A stretch of DNA of 28,538 nucleotides, taken from Chondrus crispus (lineage: Eukaryota; Rhodophyta; Florideophyceae; Gigartinales; Gigartinaceae). This document shows, piece by piece, positions 1 to 8,748 of this stretch; the stretch's first letter is position 1, and every line of letters starts with the position of its first letter. The position numbers were made by a program, and so were the translations under genes. The DNA lies in assembly GCF_000350225.1 (NCBI RefSeq), contig NW_005178555.1, positions 1-28,538 of the forward strand, given 5' to 3'. Below the pieces are notes generated by a model. The model was not told the origin of the DNA. It searched no databases and saw only the letters and a program-made list of their open reading frames with translations.

Positions 1-980
1 TCCTTTTTGAAATGCATTCGTCCGTGTCCTGTGATGGGGTGCCGTGGTAGGAGCACCATTTGCCGCGCCAGTGGTTGGGGCGGCGGGCGTTGCGGTTGCC
101 GCGGGGAGGGTTGTACTGGCGCTGCGGGCGGGGTTGAGATGGGTGTGCTTGGTGGGCAAGTTGGGGTGTTTGCCTTGACAGGTAGTTTTCTGCGTGGAGA
201 AGGTGTGCTTCTATTTGTTCGATGGGGAGGAGGCTGGATTGGGCATGGAGGGTGAGAGCGATCGGTTTGTAATCCGGGTGGTCACATAAGCCGTCCAGGA
301 GAAACTGTGCAGCGGTGCCTTTGTCCTGTATGCCAGGATAGTTGACGGCACGCATCGGGGTCCGTATGTTCTTGTGGAGTGTAAGGTATTCGAGCATAGT
401 GGTGCCGGGGTGCAGGGTTGTCTCGCGAGCGAGGGCTGTCAGCAGGTAGGGAGCATTGCTGGGGTTTGCGGCGGTAATCTGATGGAGTCTGTTGCATAAA
501 TCGTGAGGAGAGAGAAGGAGGTCGTCGTCAGAGAGGAGGGATCGAACTTCTTCGGATAGACTGTGGAAGATAAGTGCAAGAGCAAAGCGTTTCTGGCGTG
601 TGTGGGATCGGATGTCTTTTGCGTCAGTGGGGAGGGGAGGGTTGTTGTCCAGGTGGCCGTCGCAATTGTTGATGGAGGCTACGAGGATCAGGTTTTTGTG
701 CCATATTGTTGAAATTGGTGAGTGTCAGTTGAGTGACGGAAATACGGGGACCGTCAGGTGTGGGCGGGGATGCCACGGTGAGTGGATGATTGGTGGTAGT
801 TGGGGACGTGGAGGGCGAGTAGTAGGTCAGGGATAGTGGGGGAGTCTCAGGAGAAGAAATGGTTGGTGTGGGGGATGTGCGGATCGGCCGTGGGCCGGTT
901 TTGGCGGTTGCGTGATGTGATGATCGGCCGTGGGCCGGTTGGGGTGCTTGTGTGAGGTGATGATCGGCCGTGGGCCGGTT
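1..980 (-). pseudogene. gag: Ty1/copia-type gag, 5' part, frameshifted and cut by window edge
   Basis: Read on the minus strand, about 705 to 1 encodes a copia-type gag. It has a WHKNLILVASIN core, a long helical segment (RFALALIFHSLSEEVRSLL, then ETTLHPGTTMLEYLTLHKN), a basic Arg/Pro/Asn-rich stretch, and finally WCSYHGTPSQDTDEC, a Cys/His zinc-binding-like motif typical of copia gag. The reading frame runs off position 1, so protease, integrase and RT would lie outside the window. The upstream part (about 705-980), including TQLTLTNFNN, is in another frame. One extra base near 704 separates it from WHKN, so this copy is broken unless that base is a sequencing error. No convincing ATG was found for the upstream frame. 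The family call rests on motif recognition only. Confidence 0.7.
882..980. repeat. Three-copy 40-bp-period repeat in copia leader
   Basis: The 19-mer GATCGGCCGTGGGCCGGTT occurs exactly at 882-900, 922-940 and 962-980, a regular 40-bp period. The bases between copies are only loosely conserved. The period is not a multiple of three, so the repeat does not give an in-frame peptide repeat. It lies between the primer-binding site and the recognisable gag core. Confidence 0.9.
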
Positions 981-1038
981 GGATGAGGGTTGATGGAAAG
1001 GGGATGAGGGGGTGGGCAGTGGAAGCGGGAAAGGAAAA

Positions 1039-1050
1039 GGGCCTATAACC
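1039..1050 (-). promoter_or_regulatory. Copia primer-binding site (internal initiator tRNA-Met type)
   Basis: The minus strand reads GGTTATAGGCCC directly after a CTACA end. Its complement, GGGCCTATAACC, differs by one base from GGGCCCATAACC, the anticodon-arm region of eukaryotic initiator tRNA-Met. Some copia-group elements, such as Drosophila copia, prime from an internal fragment of this tRNA. The position between a TG-ended LTR candidate and gag fits that role. Confidence 0.6.
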
Positions 1051-1242
1051 TGTAGGAGAGACTCAAGACCTTAGGTCATCTTTACTGGGGACATGAGCGA
1101 CGGTGTTAAGTACTGTGGGAGTGCTATGTACACGTGTAAGATACGACATGCCCAGCAGACAGGCTGTATGAGAGGCGCAGTGAGAGCTCACAGAGCAATA
1201 CTCAGCACAGTACAGATCTGCACGGACCTGCACTACTGTACA
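1051..1242 (-). repeat. Probable 5' LTR of the minus-strand copia element
   Basis: The LTR edge next to the primer site is at 1051 (TGTAGGAG; CTCCTACA on the element strand). The outer edge is less certain. CTGTACA ending at 1242 would give TGTA/TACA termini and a 192-bp LTR, while a TACA at 1211-1214 would give about 164 bp. The second LTR lies outside the window, so neither length nor target-site duplication can be checked. Confidence 0.4.
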
Positions 1243-1276
1243 ATGACATTGTCACGTAGCGCACACACTCTTTTGT

Positions 1277-1299
1277 GCAGAGCACGCACAGTGCTCTGC
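1277..1299. repeat. Perfect 9-bp hairpin upstream of pogo transposase
   Basis: GCAGAGCAC (1277-1285) and GTGCTCTGC (1291-1299) are exact inverted repeats around a 5-base loop. They lie in the non-coding stretch 1243-1522 ahead of the transposase gene. The hairpin may be a subterminal site of the transposon or chance; no copy was recognised at the other side. Confidence 0.4.
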
Positions 1300-1522
1300 T
1301 CCCTGTTCCGCTCAACGGATCGAAACGAAGCTCGGAGGTCTATAGATTCGACCCGTTTAGCGGAGTAGAGATCTGTGCAGGTGAGCAGATGGCCTGTCTC
1401 TGCAATGATCATCTTTTGAGTTCTCTTTATGACTGTGCGCCCGCCGTAGATGCAGCTCGCATGAGAGTACTCAAGCGTGATCAGTTTGAGATAGAGTCGA
1501 GACTGCAACTTGCTCATGGAAA

Positions 1523-3718
1523 ATGAGCCCGAAAGCGGTAGATGACAGCGACGCCCACCGCGCTGCTGCGGCGGCGCAGTCCGCGGCGGCGACAACGAAC
1601 GAGGCCCCGAGCGTGGCCACAGCGGGGCAAAGGAAGCTCGCGGAGCTTTGCAGCGAGGCGGTTCGCGCAAAGATATCGGGCAATGCTGTAACGTCCGCCG
1701 AGAAGCTGTCGACAGTGAAGCTACTCGGGTACCTCGGAGGTTGGGAGTGGGCAGCCAAGGCCGGAGTGAATGAGGGGGATAGTGTAGCCCCGTGGAATAA
1801 GTCTACTGTCGCGAGACGCATCGGCGTGTCAAAGTCCGCAGTAAGCGCCAGGAGAAAACGCGCGAGGGGTTCTGAATGCGACTCCAAGCCAGGGGCGAGC
1901 GCGAAGCGCGTGCGCTTAGGAGCGTACCCTCTAGTTGACGACGCCCTTGAAGAGTATTTCGCCAGCGCGAGGTCTTTAGCAGGGGGCTCCAACGTCTTTT
2001 TTACGGACGTAGCCCTGCAACAGAAGGCCATTGAGCTCCAGAAGCTAATCCTTGAAAAGCTCTTTTCTCAGATTGCTCGCGCACAGGCGTCTGAGAGGCC
2101 CGGTGAGAGCGCAGTGCTGTCTAAAGCCTCGTCGCATCTCACGGAGTTTAAAGCCTCAAGCGGCTGGGTGAGGAACTGGAAGAGTCGGGCTGGCATCGCC
2201 TCCCGCAAGGGGTGCGGGGCATCCGGGCAAGTGTCACTTGACACGCTCACAGCTCACAGAGCAAACCTGCGCAAGAAGATCGCCCTTGTTGCCCTGGATA
2301 GCCTCGTAAATTCCGACGAGGTTGTCGTTCTGTACCGCAGCGGCCCGAGTCGCTCCAATCAGACGGCACAGAGGCACGCGGGGCATTTCATCAGGAAGGA
2401 CCGCCTGTCAGTGCTTCTTTCTGTGTCCGCAGATGGATCGAAACTGCCTCTCTTCATAATCGGGCCGTCGAAGCGCGCCCGGTCGTTTCCCCGGCACTGC
2501 AACTTGCCCGTGGAGAAGAATGTCTTCTACTTCCACCGAGCAAACTCGTGGATGACAAGAGGGATTTGTGCATCCATTACTCGCGGCATGAGGAAGTCGG
2601 CGGTGCTTCAGGGAAGATCTGTGGTCAAAATTGTAGACCATTGTTCTGCCCATGACATCAACGACGATGTCACGGGCTACAAGCCACTGCTCTTGCCGCC
2701 AAACCTCACTTCTGAGCTCCAGCCAGTCGATTTAGGCGTAGGCCGCAGCTTTAAGGCGGCGTATCGCGGCCTCCTTGTCGCAAAGATAATCTCGTTTGTT
2801 GATGGGATGGTGGGTGAGCAGGTGGCAGGACGAGCGCCCCCGAAGTTCAAAATATCCGAAATCGTCACATCGTGGGATGGCGTTTGTATGATTGCGAAGG
2901 CCTGGGATATGGTGCCGAAATCAGTCATTTTACGCTCATGGCTCAAATCAGGGATTTTATGTCCGCATCAAGATGATCAGGCCCGTCGTATACTGGAGGC
3001 CAGCGTGCGTGTTGTGGAGAAGGCAGAAAGGGCGCCGTGTGGCAGCTGTCTGCCGAGTGAAAAGGAGGCCGCGTCCGCCGCTGCGGCGGCTGCTCGGCGG
3101 CGAGGAGAGCTGTACCTCAGCAGCCAGGCAGCTGACGGGCGCGATGATGCGCCGGCCGACCTCTCGCCCGGCGCCGACGCGGCGGCATGCGCTGACGCAG
3201 GCGCGCTGGAGGGCCTCGGCGGCGACCTAGAGGCGCTGAGCTCGAAAGCGGGCGCCCTCGACCGCAGCTGCATCGACGACCAGCTCAGGGGCTCCATCGA
3301 CAGCGACTTTAGCGTCGAGGCGTGCTCCGGAGCTGATGGCTCGGATGATGGGTCCGCGCCGCAGATGGAGTCTGCAGCTGCTGATGCTGTAACTGACGAG
3401 GCGATCAGGCGCATTTTGGGGCCGCTCTCCACGGCGGACGAGCAGGCCGTGAATGACAACGAGCTGAGTGTGGGCGAGGCCTCTGCACAAGAGGGCGGCG
3501 AAGACATCGAGCGAGTAGCGCTGCCAGAGTATCCGAGCACCATCTCCAAGCTGGCGCAGCAGATTCGCGGCTTTCTCACCGCCAGTGGGGAGGGTATGGA
3601 TGACTCTAAGCTGTTCCTCAGGCTTCTCAGCTTCGAGGAGGAAAGAGTTAGGAAGATCACTCACACGCGCCTCAAGCAGTCGGAGATTGACAACTACTTC
3701 TCACCTTTCACCGGGTGA
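1523..3718 (+). CDS. Pogo-superfamily (Tc1/mariner) transposase with C-terminal PIP box
   Basis: This intact 731-aa ORF starts at an ATG after a non-coding leader. Residues 62-115 form a psq-like helix-turn-helix (STVARRIGVSKSAVSARRKRA). Residues 133-230 resemble a CENP-B-type HTH (SSGWVRNWKSRAGI). Residues 260-420 are the DDE domain: NSDEVVVLYRSGP gives D265, KIVDHCSAH gives D372, and LPPNLTSELQPVDLGV gives D403. That is DD30D spacing, as in pogo/Tigger/Fot families. KDRLSVLLSVSADGSKLP and NSWMTRGIC are further family signatures. A long acidic, low-complexity tail (510-700) ends with QSEIDNYF at 719-726, a canonical PCNA-interacting motif; Drosophila pogo transposase is known to bind PCNA through such a tail. 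All catalytic residues are present, so the protein may be active. It cuts and joins transposon ends in the nucleus. Clear terminal repeats flanking this gene were not found. It converges on the Ulp1-like gene. Confidence 0.9.
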   Translation: MSPKAVDDSDAHRAAAAAQSAAATTNEAPSVATAGQRKLAELCSEAVRAKISGNAVTSAEKLSTVKLLGYLGGWEWAAKAGVNEGDSVAPWNKSTVARRIGVSKSAVSARRKRARGSECDSKPGASAKRVRLGAYPLVDDALEEYFASARSLAGGSNVFFTDVALQQKAIELQKLILEKLFSQIARAQASERPGESAVLSKASSHLTEFKASSGWVRNWKSRAGIASRKGCGASGQVSLDTLTAHRANLRKKIALVALDSLVNSDEVVVLYRSGPSRSNQTAQRHAGHFIRKDRLSVLLSVSADGSKLPLFIIGPSKRARSFPRHCNLPVEKNVFYFHRANSWMTRGICASITRGMRKSAVLQGRSVVKIVDHCSAHDINDDVTGYKPLLLPPNLTSELQPVDLGVGRSFKAAYRGLLVAKIISFVDGMVGEQVAGRAPPKFKISEIVTSWDGVCMIAKAWDMVPKSVILRSWLKSGILCPHQDDQARRILEASVRVVEKAERAPCGSCLPSEKEAASAAAAAARRRGELYLSSQAADGRDDAPADLSPGADAAACADAGALEGLGGDLEALSSKAGALDRSCIDDQLRGSIDSDFSVEACSGADGSDDGSAPQMESAAADAVTDEAIRRILGPLSTADEQAVNDNELSVGEASAQEGGEDIERVALPEYPSTISKLAQQIRGFLTASGEGMDDSKLFLRLLSFEEERVRKITHTRLKQSEIDNYFSPFTG

Positions 3719-3938
3719 GGCATGCTTCCTTGCCCCCGGTAGACTATCTGACAAGCTTCGTGCGCTGGACTCCTGTGCTTACTTCTCCTGCCTGCACTGT
3801 TTTGCTCAGTCCGTGCAAGAGATCTCATCCTCATTGCTTTCTCACTCTCTCACTATCTTTGTAAAGAGCTGGCCTCAACAGTAATCTGCCTCGTGTTGGT
3901 CTATTCTAGACTACAGCCGCGCATGCGCAGCTAGCATT

Positions 3939-4944
3939 CTACAAAGGGGCTAGCGTGCCTGACTCTATAGACGCCGCCACGTGTGCACGGGCGTCAGCTG
4001 CCGCGAACTGTGACCATAAAGGAAGCAGTGAAGCCAGCAAGTAGCAATACACAAGAGCGAAGGCCCCACAAGAGACACTGTCACTTTGGGTGCATCTCTG
4101 GGCTGCTCGTGAGTGCGCATACTCCGTCCCGCTTTCATCACCACTTGCAGTGCAAACTATCTTAACCGCCAGCTCCGACGCGGTCATGTCCACTGCGTCC
4201 AGCGACGCTACTGCTTGGCGACAATTTGGCGCGGTGGGCAAGGAGTCATACGTCGTTGCCTTGCGCCTCTGCCTATCAACATGAATAAGTCTCCAGTGAT
4301 TCCCAGCTGATGCACCTATCCGCCTGATGGCCCCGTTCCTAGGTCCACGCAATGCATAAACAAAGCATGACGAGACCTCTCCAGACCGTGTCGCGAGGCG
4401 CTTCCACCCCTCATGAATGACGCTGCCATCAAGTCTGCATGTGTCTCACGCGATGAGGCATAAGAGAGCATAAAGGAGTCGGCGATGTAGAACCCTGTCG
4501 GGGGGCGTTAGAGAGGACATCCAAATACGCATCGACGATCTCGTCGTTGAGCCATCCACCAGCCAATCGCGGAGCCCATTCCTCGCACGCATGCTTAGAC
4601 CCAGACCGGACCGCCCGGCGCACCCATTCGCGCGGGCGCTGGAGTACAGCGGTGAGGGAGGTGCCCGTAGCCCGGGGTGACGAGCCAAGGGCGCCCGTGG
4701 CTGGCACGATCGGCTTGGCGCTTGTCGCGGTAGGCGCCAGGCTGCTTGCCCTACTCGAGCCTTTCCCACGGGCACGGCCAAAAGCGCGGGCAACCCCTGC
4801 TCCAGTCTCCTGCAAGCTTTGCCCCGCACAGTTCGCGGACCGCGCCGGTCGAGACCTGCGCTCAATGATGAGCGCCTGTATGACACTGCGGAAGCCCGCA
4901 AAGTGGACAAAGGGCCCCGCAGCGTCAGTGCCGCTGTCGAACAT
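3939..4944 (-). pseudogene. Ulp1/C48-type SUMO-protease-like cysteine peptidase, frameshifted
   Basis: Two minus-strand frames together cover a Ulp1 fold. The first (4944-4429) has a disordered Ser/Arg/Ala-rich N-terminus, then GGWLNDEIVDAYLDVL, the start of C48 domains. The second is open from 4445 to 3939 and holds HWRLIHVD (catalytic His, codon 4296-4298), TTYDSL (catalytic Asp, 4245-4247), and QSDSVSCGAFAL (oxyanion Gln and nucleophile Cys, 4068-4070). The break must fall in the 17-base overlap 4429-4445. All catalytic residues survive, so this is a recent disablement, a sequencing error, or less likely a recoding site or short intron. Ulp1 enzymes remove SUMO from proteins, and transposons such as some MULEs carry captured copies. 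It is tail-to-tail with the pogo transposase, 220 bp apart, which suggests one element, but boundaries are unproven. Confidence 0.75.
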
Positions 4945-5260
4945 GCCGAGTACGGAGAGCGCACCCGGTCTGCGCGTGGTCTATGTGTAGATCCACACTA
5001 CACTCTGTGTACGCGCAGTGGGATGTGTGCACTGATCAAATACGCAATGCCGTCCTAGAGGGATGACGCGTATCCGGGATGTCTGCAAAGTCCGCACGTG
5101 TACTGGTGGCCCTTTTTGTTTTATTTTTGATTAAAATGGGAGGGTACACATAGTGTGCAGTGTACCCCCGAGTGAGAGGTCAAATGAGGGGTCCTACCTA
5201 CAACGAACCGTACCGAAAGTAACCAAAATTATACAAATCTTGAGGCTTCAGTGGGCTCCA

Positions 5261-5430
5261 AAGTGCACTCTACCGAGGGTTCCACTGTATAGTATGGGTA
5301 CACTACGATGGAGGGAGACCTTCGATTCTGGCCCATATGGGCATATGTGGCAGGCAATTCTGGCCGAAAGTGCACTATAGCGAGGGAATCACTGTATCGT
5401 GGGGTCACTATAACGAGGGTTTACTCTGTA
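5261..5430. repeat. Three stacked pogo-type right terminal repeats
   Basis: Three related ends lie in the same orientation. 5261-5289 contains CTCTACCGAGGGTTCCACTG, 5367-5396 contains CACTATAGCGAGGGAATCAC, and 5405-5430 contains CACTATAACGAGGGTTTACT followed by CTGTA. On the opposite strand each reads TACAGT-then-CCCTCG, the style of pogo/Tigger termini. No matching left end was found nearby. They may be right ends of separate insertions, nested or truncated. Confidence 0.55.
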
Positions 5431-6039
5431 GTAACTAAGTGGCATGTGGATAGGAATTTTATGATCAGGGTGTCGGGTACTGCAGAGCAAGCAGAGGCGT
5501 GGGTGGGGGATCTGCACGAGATGCTGAATGACCCCAGTGAGAGAAATAAGAAGAAATTAGACGTGCAGGAAAGGGAAGAAGCTTTTTTGTCTGCTTGTGG
5601 AACGATGGACCATCGTGCCTACGATGATAGCCGTTTTTGGAAGCTACCATTTAGAGTAATTGCTACAGTACGGTAGCCGTTTTAGGAAGCTACCATTTAG
5701 AGTATTGGAGCTTGTCACTGTCCATTTAAGACCAGCTCCCAAGGTAAACAAGGGGGCAGATAACTCGCACATCTCAAGCACAGAAGCTACAGTAGGCAAA
5801 GCGTGCAGCTAATCCGTAAACCCGCAGATAAACGCTGACCCCTTCAAAGCGTTATAATTTCAACAGAAAGATCAGGATACTGCACTGTTACTCCCAGATC
5901 TACAGTCACACTGCTCTTTCACTGATACATTGAAAAATCTTTCAGATATTTAATTCAATGCAGACCATTGAGCGTTCCTGGAATTATTCCCTAACAGGCC
6001 AAATCACCCCATCTCCCGGTTGACCGCGCGCTTTTCCCA
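5431..6039. other. Intergenic stretch with a short direct repeat
   Basis: No recognisable gene. A 31-bp segment (TAGCCGTTTTTGGAAGC then TACCATTTAGAGTA) at 5628-5658 recurs with one substitution at 5674-5704, a 46-bp period. A plus-strand open frame runs through 5308-5676, but it begins inside the pogo-end repeats and has no family motif. Confidence 0.5.
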
Positions 6040-6069
6040 GAGACCGAAACACCGCAGCATTTCGGTCTC
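6040..6069. repeat. 10-bp perfect inverted repeat upstream of the Harbinger-like gene
   Basis: GAGACCGAAA (6040-6049) and TTTCGGTCTC (6060-6069) flank a 10-base loop. It is about 240 bp upstream of the transposase start and could be a regulatory or subterminal element. No second copy was noticed. Confidence 0.35.
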
Positions 6070-6305
6070 CAAGAAACGAAACCCCCACCGTTCATTTGTT
6101 GCTTTTTTCTCTGGATTTTCCCGCCAGGCATATATCTACATACATACCATTCTCAAACATCTCTCCTCACTCTCCCTCAACCACCTCGCCCTCCCTTAAC
6201 CGCCCCTCCTCCTCCCTCGACAGTCCTCTTTCCCTTCACAAACTGCTCCCGAAATCCTGGCTCGCTTTCTCCTCCCATACCGTGATTCGCAAACCCTCCG
6301 GCGCC

Positions 6306-7593
6306 ATGCCACCTCGTCGAGACCCTCCCACAGCCGCAGCGGCGCTCGAAATGCTGCAGGAGAATACTCTGCGCCGCCAGGAACACCTCCGCAAGCACGA
6401 CGCCGCACCAGACCTTCCGGATAGCGACGAAGATTGGCAAAGAGATAGCCACCATCTCCGATCGTTTTGTCCAATAATGAGGAAATGACGCCGTACAGCA
6501 GATGACGAACTTCACCCTCTCGGAGTTCAACGCCATCTGCAACTAGCTGAAAGACCACATCAACAATACGTGCAACACGAGAAGGGGTAGCAAATTTCCT
6601 ATTAAAGGCAAGTACCTCCTCCTCATGACAATTTTCGTCTCAAAACGCGGCGCGAAATGGAATTTGATGGCTTTCTGGTTTGGCATAAAAGCTGCAACCC
6701 TCGAAAAAGGTTTTCTACGATGAGCAGAAGCATTCCAGTACACTCCTATTGTCGTTTCGTGCAGCAGTACGGTAGTAGTTTTACCATGGACAGGCTCATT
6801 GCGAACAAGACAATGGCCAAGACCTACAAAATGTGCCCCTACGCGACAGATGTGACTTTTCAGCAGACATTCCGGCCGGGCAGGACATTGAAGGAGTCAA
6901 AAAAATCTCGTAAACACAAATTGAATGGGTTTAAATTTGAGGCATCTGTTATGCTTAACAGACTATCGTTGCATTTAAGTAAGCACTACCCCGGATCTGT
7001 TTCTGATATTGTCGTAATGCGGGACATGCTTCATGTGCATGACAGTGAACTGGAAAAAGCGACATAGAAAAGACAATTACGCACATCGGTCCATCAAGCG
7101 ATCACTTTTCAGGATAGTGGGGTGTGTTGCTCGATAAAGGGTATAAATATATTGAGACGGAGGTGAGACGTGTGTTTCCGAAGAAGAAGCGGGTTAGTGG
7201 TGTTCTGACGGTAGCGGACCTGCAGGAGAACGAGGTAAGGGCATCAGACAGGGTAATAGTCGAAAACTACTTTGGGGGACAGGGTGTACTGTGTGGTGTT
7301 GTTTCGAATAAGTACCGCTGGTCAGAGGAGAGCTACAACAATATTTCCAGCTAACTGTTGCACTGGCCAACGTACACATTAAGTGGCATCCATTTCGAAG
7401 GGGAGACCAGAGGACGTACGAACACTATTTGAAACGTTCGCATGATATCGCATACATTACCGTGAGAAGGAGGCAGAATGCCCAGGAAGCCTATCATAGC
7501 AAGCGCCAGTGCATGATGCAGAAGAGTAGTTGTAATGGTGTGGATGGCCATGCAGAGGCGGAGGCTTGTTTCCCGGATGATGATATTGAATAA
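6306..7593 (+). pseudogene. PIF/Harbinger-like DDE transposase (DDE_Tnp_4 type), decayed
   Basis: Consecutive plus-strand frames carry the parts of one transposase. The N-terminus begins at the ATG at 6306 (MPPRRDPPTAAAALEMLQEN). Next come FTLSEFNAICN and KYLLLMTIFVSKRGAKWN (about 6500-6700), broken by stops at 6486 and near 6544. YATDVTFQQTFRPGRTLKES carries the first Asp (6849-6851), HYPGSVSDI the second (7005-7007), VLLDKGYKYIETEVRRVFP follows, and SDRVIVENYFGG carries the Glu (7262-7264). The C-terminal LTVALANVHIKWHPFRRGD (7352 on) is in another frame and ends at TAA 7591-7593. Several frameshifts and stops make this a dead copy, although the DDE residues remain visible. It is richer in A+T than the pogo gene, consistent with a separate insertion. 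Confidence 0.75.
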
Positions 7594-8083
7594 ATTGAGA
7601 GTGAGAAAATGATTGGCGAGAGCACACTGTGCATCTGGAGTGATACTTGGTATCGCGGGATTCCACAAAGACCTCCCGCAGAAATGGAGGAACTGCAAGC
7701 AGCACTACTACCGACAGGAAGAGTAGGTCTTCCAGGCAAAGACCACATATTCTTGCACGCACAAAACGTTCCAGAACTCGGACAACTGGCCATCAGATCT
7801 AGTGATAACTTACATCAACAACAGGCCATCTGCCTCGCTGTACTGTGCATTTTTCTCCCGCCGTGGCTGACGGCCCGAATGGCGGCCAACCCCTCTTCAC
7901 TCCATCTATCATCTCGAGCTGCGCCAATCTGGCCGTCAACATATCCACCTTTTTCAACGCGACCGTAATGCCTCTACTCCGCGTACAAGATTTCATCCAC
8001 AGCGGCCGACATTTGGCACTTGTCTCACTCAAAGCCTCTTTTGATGGATATTTGCTTGCATCCTAAATTGAACTCGAAGATCT
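7594..8083. other. No clear gene; possible remnant downstream of the Harbinger transposase
   Basis: Short open frames exist on both strands. The most protein-like is on the minus strand at about 8060-7799, with the helical segment ALKKVDMLTARLAQLEMID. It could be debris of the second ORF that Harbinger elements often carry, but no Myb-like motif was recognised. Confidence 0.25.
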
Positions 8084-8380
8084 TGTAGTATACCCCCCCT
8101 GGGGCTTTGAGTTGGATTAGATCAACAACGGGATCCAATACTGTAGATCCCGACGCTCTACAGTACTAGAGCGTGTGTACACGTGTACCGCGCGGGACGG
8201 AAGCGCATGCACACACGTGTGCTCTCAGCCTCGATGGCTGACAGTATTACAGTACGGTCCGATCTGTACTACAGTAGTCCACTACAGTACTTTGGTACTG
8301 TAGTGTTACGGTATAATAGATTGTTATGTATATTAAACATGGAGTGGACGGGCAGCAGTGGAGGAGGATGTAGTATAATC
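8084..8380 (+). repeat. LTR-like fragment, plus orientation
   Basis: This segment aligns over about 300 bp, with gaps, to the reverse complement of 8690-8976. Shared blocks in order are GTRGTATA-CCCC, GGATTAGATCARCAAC, ACACGTGTAC, ATGGCTGACAG-TTACAG, ACTAC-GTAG, a TATA-like ATGTATATTAAACATG, and GCAGTGGAGGA. Both copies are therefore members of one family placed head to head about 300 bp apart. The family is most like a retroelement LTR or a long-TIR element. Confidence 0.45.
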
Positions 8381-8680
8381 ACCCCCAACGACGAGGGGGG
8401 TGAGTACTGACAGTTCGGAAAGACCCCTATCGGCGGGAAGACAGAAGCACGGCCCACCCACGGTACCGAGCACGGGCTCGAGGTAGCGGTGGTAGAGCGG
8501 GATCGGGGAGGACGCGCGCACGCGCGAGCGCTTCTACGCCTCGACGCCCCGGAGCGGTACTGGGTGACGATCCAGTACCGACGGGCGGAGGCGGAGCCGG
8601 CTCGTGGGCGTGCTACGCGCGTCCTCAACCCGCGCGCGGTGCAACTCCTAGGTAAAACGGACGGAAGTACCTAAAAGTAA
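8381..8680. other. GC-rich spacer between the two inverted LTR-like copies
   Basis: It starts with a G6 run (8395-8400) followed by TGAGTACTGACAG and holds a small plus-strand open frame (8489-8674) without known motifs. No gene could be supported. Confidence 0.3.
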
Positions 8681-8748
8681 GCGGGCGGACCAAGGTGGAG
8701 GATCCTTGACAAGGCCGTGCTTGTCGTCCTCCACCGCCGGCGGTCCGC
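8681..8748. repeat. Three-stem extended hairpin
   Basis: Nested inverted repeats: CGGACC (8686-8691) with GGTCCG (8742-8747), GGTGGAGGA (8694-8702) with TCCTCCACC (8727-8735), and GACAAG (8708-8713) with CTTGTC (8720-8725), closed by a 6-base loop. The outer part overlaps the end of the minus-strand LTR-like copy. Confidence 0.55.

Noticed and set aside
2977..3660. Long minus-strand open frames opposite the transposase tail (also 3227-3664)
   Set aside because: They mirror the GC-rich low-complexity tail of the pogo gene and have no domain; the plus-strand frame explains the sequence.
5308..5676. 122-codon plus-strand ORF after the pogo ends
   Set aside because: Its first third is made of terminal-repeat sequence and its end runs into a short direct repeat; no family features.
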